From Scytalidium lignicola (taxonomy: Eukaryota; Ascomycota; Leotiomycetes), in NCBI GenBank assembly GCA_002812745.2, contig NCSJ02000118.1, forward strand, positions 1 through 64,000: 64,000 nucleotides of DNA, given 5' to 3'. The notes under the pieces were generated by a model, which was given only the letters and a program-made list of their open reading frames with translations, was not told the DNA's origin and searched no databases. Shown here in pieces: positions 59,982 to 64,000 of the stretch (its first letter is position 1; every line of letters begins with the position of its first letter). The position numbers and the translations under genes are program-made.

Positions 59982-62440
59982 GTACAGTAAAAGGCTGTCG
60001 CTGGTTTTTTTATAATTATTTTTAGCAGTGTCTATTTCTAGACATTTGTAGCTGTGCACCCTTGTCAGGTTGTACTCTAAAGGTACCGCTGCTAATTATC
60101 ATCGTAGTAAAGCTGATGACTTGAGCAAATGGCAAAAAGTATCACGAAACGTGCAGTACAATAGCATCTTGGCTCTTTTTACAGTAAAAGGCGAATTAGG
60201 TGTCGCGGGGGGTTTTTTTTTGCGGGGTCTATTTCTAGACCCACCTGTGGCTGTGCACCTACCTAGTTACCTAAGAGAGCAAAAATAAGGCGCTAAGGCC
60301 ACATTTCTGCCATATCACGTGGAAATCGCCGTCATGCTACCTACTTGATCATCTCCCCAGGTGTGAACAAATTCTCAGACCCATCACGTGAAAGAGGCCA
60401 CACACTCTACTGTAACAGGACTTGAAGGCCTCACTAGGTTGCAAAATCCAATCGCAATCAGCTATGCAGCCCTACACAACCTTAGCCCCTGTCAGTGGCT
60501 CTCATCGGCGCACATCACTGGCCCCTCCCCCACGAAAGAGGCCTTCCACACGTTCTCGAGGTCCTATCTGAGAGGCCGGCCACACCAATACTTAATCACG
60601 CCTGACGTCCTGCAATGTCGCGTTCTTTTCTCGGATCATTTCTTTTCTCTTGGGACAATTGTTGTACGTATCTCAATCCAGCCTATCCCAAACCCCCAGC
60701 TTTATGTGTGCCATTTCTTAACACTCTTACAGTCTAACACACTTCGCGCACTGCGGAGGGACACCTCCGCTTGCCACAACATTCAGCGAGTATGTCAAAG
60801 TGATCAAGTTCAATCAAGTAACCTTGAAGACAACTTCTTTCCAGCCAGTCTTAAGAATTTCTGCCGAACGGGACCGGCAGAATTTGCTTGCTGGGATGGA
60901 GTGTCTTCTGGACTACTTGAAAGTCTCGACCACTATGGGCTGGGATCGTGGGATATTGGTGCCGAGGAGGACGGGTTTGGTGGATGGAGTAGGACGGATT
61001 GGGACAGGATGGTGTTGGGAGGCTGGGACACAGCGCAACCAGCACAAACCACCGTAGAAGACGGACACGATACGACCGCGATTCAAGCGTGGGATATACT
61101 AGAATTGGAAATACCGGAGGAAAGCGCAGAGGTGGCTTGTATGCTACCTGACCTAACTTTCGATTCCAACACGCCATCATCGACTTTGACAAAACATACA
61201 AACCTGGTTCTAGACGACAGCTCGGCGAGGCCTGGTTATGATAGGCCAGCAAAAGGCGTGGTTACTAAGGCAAGTTCAGCACAGGATACAGCATCTTCAG
61301 CCGACGAGTGGCTCTGTGAACATCTAAACTGTGGCAAAGCATTCAGACATCGCTACCAACTCAAGTATGTTAGGTCTTTAGGGGGAATTCTCTTTGTCAT
61401 ATCAAATTTCTTATGCAATCGCTGACCTTGGGAAGTCGACACAGAAAATGTCACATTAAGCCATACAAATGTCTCGAGCCGTCTTGCGCGTGTCGAAAAA
61501 ATACCTTCTCACTACAGAAAGACCTTGTCCGACATCAAGCTATGCACAATGGGCACCGCTTCTACTGCCCTCATGCTAGATGTAGGCGTGCGTTAGGCGG
61601 TCCTGGAGGAGGTTTTACCAGGCATGACAATATGAAGAGACACATTGCTACACAGCATCCTTAGGTAGGATTCGAAGTTGATGCCAATGTTGGATTCCCG
61701 GCATCCCAGTTCTTTACATAGTGGTCTGCAATATACCTGAACTAGAGCCCAGACCTTAATTGGTTTTGGGTTCTCTTTTTTAGGAGGATCTGCAGATAGC
61801 ACTCTATACGTTTTTACCAGCACGTAGTCCCGGCGTTGCATTATTTATACGTTATTAGGAGTTATATTTAACACCTTTTTTAGAACCCCCTCTCATTGCC
61901 TGCGGTAGTTGCATTTTTTCCAACAGAGAATCACAGGATAATGTCAATGCTCGGGCAACGTTGAGGGAAGGATCTCAGGCTTGGACTGGTAATCCACCTC
62001 ACGACCAGCAGTGAGGTTCACGGCCTGAGATCAGGTCATTGGGGGAGTCATGGATTTCTGGATTTTGGTATTTTTTTTCTCTCTTAGCCAGCTACCGAAG
62101 AAGGAGCCAGGAGATCAGCGTTGAACTTACAGCCTATTCAATGATTGTTATTGTTATGGGGACTATATTGTACAGGATAATAAAGTGGAGAAATGATCTT
62201 TGATTATATGTGTTCGAGGGGATCCTTAAGATATCTTCCTTCTTTATTTAACCATAATATACTAATGATGTTGCATGGCCTAGAAAAGTCTTAAGTCTTA
62301 AGCAACAAGGATCTTTGACCTTTGGAGGCACCTTTCGTGTACAACTGGCCAGGGGTGCACAGCCATACGTCTGGAAATGGACACCCGCTAAAAATAATTA
62401 ACTAAAAATTTAGCGGCACCCAGTTTACCTTCTACTGTAC
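59982..62440. mobile_element. Inverted repeat pair with TA ends around a C2H2 gene
   Basis: About 94 bases at 59982-60075 (starting GTACAGTAAAAGG, with GTGTCTATTTCTAGAC and GCTGTGCACCC inside) recur in reverse orientation at 62339-62440, with mostly transition differences. Outer ends are TA-CAGT, as in TA-target Tc1/mariner/pogo elements. A third, direct copy stands at about 60181-60270. The pair encloses 2.3 kb with the C2H2 gene at 60388-61664 and no transposase. It may be a non-autonomous element with a captured gene, or three separate MITE insertions that chance to surround it. Confidence 0.5.
60388..61664 (+). CDS. C2H2 zinc-finger protein, start uncertain
   Basis: Exons about 60388-61364 and 61436-61664. 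The second intron side joins QL-N-RHRKCH, completing finger 1 (CEHLNC...HRKCH), followed by finger 2 (CLEPSC...HQAMH) and finger 3 (CPHARC...HIATQH). Before them lies an acidic, Trp-rich region (GSWDIGAEEDGFGGW) that could be an activation domain. The frame is open from 60364 but has no ATG before residue ~207, so the true first exon lies upstream or the start is lost; the given start is only the GTG at 60388. Probably a nuclear DNA-binding protein. It lies between inverted repeats. Confidence 0.6.
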
Positions 62441-63750
62441 GGAAGGACACCAAACTTTCGCATTCCGAAAATCCTAGGGCGCAAATAGGTGGATAGAAAC
62501 GGTTAACCGATGGCTCCAAAGATTCAAAGAATGCCAAATTCTAGAGAATAACGTGCTATGAAATACTAAGGTTCTAGCAAGAAAATATTAACCCATATAC
62601 TCCGGCTCATATTTGCAAAGAATATCATCTGGTGCGGGATGATTATGATTTGTGAACATTCTAGTTAATGTTTGGCGCTCGTGACCGAAGCGAGAGAAAT
62701 GTATTTGGAACGGACCTTTTTTCCAGGAAGGTTTCTAATTGCGACACATCCAGCTCTCCTACAGCGAATACATGTACAGATATACCAAGCAACAGCATAT
62801 GCAGAGTTGAATATTGCATGCAGGTACTGGAGAAACAGTTGTTCTTTGGGTCCGATGGCGTCACAGTGCGTTGTTTTGATATCGGTGGGTGAATCACAAT
62901 AGTGTTGTTCATTCACGCCAATATTCGCAACTTTTATCAATCATTTGCGCTAGAACAAAAAGTCACTTTCATTTCAGCAAAAGCCAACATCTTCCGAAAG
63001 GCGTAGATGACTAAATCCTCTTCTCATTGCTGTCTCAGGTACCCTCGTGCAAGTGTTCCAATATGTGATTCTCGGGGGCTGCAAACCCAAAGCAGTGATT
63101 TTGGGGGAGCCACTTGGCAACTCTCTTTTGCAAAACGACAAGTGTCGAAATTAGAACTCATTTTGAATCTGCTGGTCGACAAACTATGACAGTGGTTTCA
63201 GATTAGAGCTGGAAAATAAGCTGCTAGGCGCTAGAATGCTTGCGGCTTCATAATGGTGGACTGGGATAGAATTGAGTGGTGAGGAGCGCTTTATCGCTAA
63301 CGACACTAAGCGCCTATTTGTTGGCCGCGCTTCAGCGACAAAGGAAATCGAGTCAACACCCCAGTTCTGCCAAAAATGAGCGCATGTCATACGCTTTTTG
63401 TTGAAACAAAGCCTCTTTAGACATGTTTCTTGTTTTGGCGGCTTTCTTCGGTTTGGGAGGATCATGTCCGGGGCTGTGTCGGTGAGCCATTCTTAAGTAT
63501 GTGTGGTTCCCTTTTGTCGACCATTCCATTGTCCTGCTTATTCACTCAACTATTGTCTCAATCACTCATGTCTATTCACGAATTTCCTTTGTGATAGTCT
63601 TTTTTCCCTTTTGTTTATTTAACCTATACCGCTGTTACGTTGTCTTAATATTGCACAATCGAATTAATCTTCTCTCGATTTTGTCCTTTCGTCACACTCT
63701 AGTCAAAACGAGAAATCAGGATTTCTTCTTAGAATTGACCATTTATCAAA
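62441..63750. other. Intergenic, upstream of PRM1
   Basis: Several overlapping short frames at 62660-62940 on both strands are mutually exclusive and not protein-like. The last 250 bases are a pyrimidine-rich leader before PRM1. Nothing else recognised. Confidence 0.45.
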
Positions 63751-64000
63751 ATGTCTCCACTGGATGGACTCAGAAATTTTATTGCTGCGCATACAGAAGT
63801 TTCCTCTGCGAGGAACCAACAAGACCAAGGCTTTCCAACTATACCTTCCTCTCTCAACGACACTAATCACGGGATGAGAGACTACTATACAAACCGTGGT
63901 CTTCCACCGAATACCGCTCCATATTATACACCGTACCTTGGCCTTAGTTCACGACTATCCCAAGTATGGCTCAACCGTTGGACAATCCTTCTCGCGTTAA
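63751..64000 (+). CDS. PRM1: Plasma membrane fusion protein PRM1, 5' part
   Basis: ATG at 63751 opens a frame that runs off the window after 83 codons without a stop. The text TPYLGLSSRLSQVWLNRW followed by a hydrophobic stretch (TILLAL) is the conserved N-terminal start of fungal PRM1, just before its first membrane segment. PRM1 is a multi-pass plasma membrane protein needed for cell fusion in mating and, in filamentous fungi, hyphal fusion. Only the start is visible, so integrity cannot be judged. Confidence 0.8.
   Translation, partial: MSPLDGLRNFIAAHTEVSSARNQQDQGFPTIPSSLNDTNHGMRDYYTNRGLPPNTAPYYTPYLGLSSRLSQVWLNRWTILLAL

Overview
The window is nuclear DNA of a filamentous ascomycete (Pezizomycotina; a Leotiomycetes-like genome is a guess). 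Reasons: short GT-AG introns of about 45-90 nt with TACTAAT/GCTAAT-like branch points, fungal-only families (C2H2 plus fungal_trans regulators, fungal P450s, DHA2 efflux pump, Rdc2/RadH-like halogenase, PRM1), and AT-rich, stop-filled transposon remains that look RIP-mutated. Single N bases mostly sit beside homopolymer runs, and three otherwise intact genes carry an apparent +1 shift at such a run, which points to sequencing or assembly overcalls.

Layout. 1-6.2 kb: gene-poor, one dispersed repeat, a roughly 2 kb AT-rich island and two small secreted-protein genes. 6.3-8.2 kb: intact five-segment-free MFS efflux gene of four exons. 8.7-9.1 kb: LTR-like remnant. 10.1-14.7 kb: divergent FAD oxidoreductase / SAM methyltransferase pair plus a multi-pass membrane protein. 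15.6-17.3 kb: P450. 18.1-19.0 kb: beta-carbonic anhydrase. 19.4-19.7 kb: inverted-repeat element. 21.3-23.1 kb: secreted amidase. 25.7-26.6 kb: SDR. 27.9-30.5 kb: seven-exon C2H2/fungal_trans regulator with a dead Tc1/mariner element in its upstream region (30773-32445, TA duplication). 33.2-34.5 kb: TauD dioxygenase. 35.3-37.5 kb: decayed serine carboxypeptidase. 38.3-39.0 kb: unknown protein. 42.2-47.9 kb: flavin-dependent halogenase, ELO-like membrane gene with a destroyed splice donor, and a P450 with a 9-nt micro-exon. 48.4-49.1 kb: pogo/Fot1-type relic. 49.4-50.4 kb: thioesterase-like gene. 50.6-50.9 kb: MITE.

From 51.6 kb the content turns to housekeeping: small heat-shock protein with a heat-shock element, MGS1/WRNIP1 ATPase, ISA1 iron-sulfur assembly protein, a DUF1741/ARMH3 protein, a C2H2 protein inside a TIR-like pair of repeats, and the first 83 codons of PRM1 running off the right edge.

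The most notable accessory locus is 42.2-47.9 kb: an intact phenol-type halogenase beside a P450 and a decaying ELO-like gene, without a polyketide, peptide or terpene synthase anywhere in the window. The FAD/methyltransferase/membrane trio at 10-14.7 kb is the second candidate for a small co-regulated pathway. Exon joins were worked out by reading frame and splice sites by eye; no database search was run.
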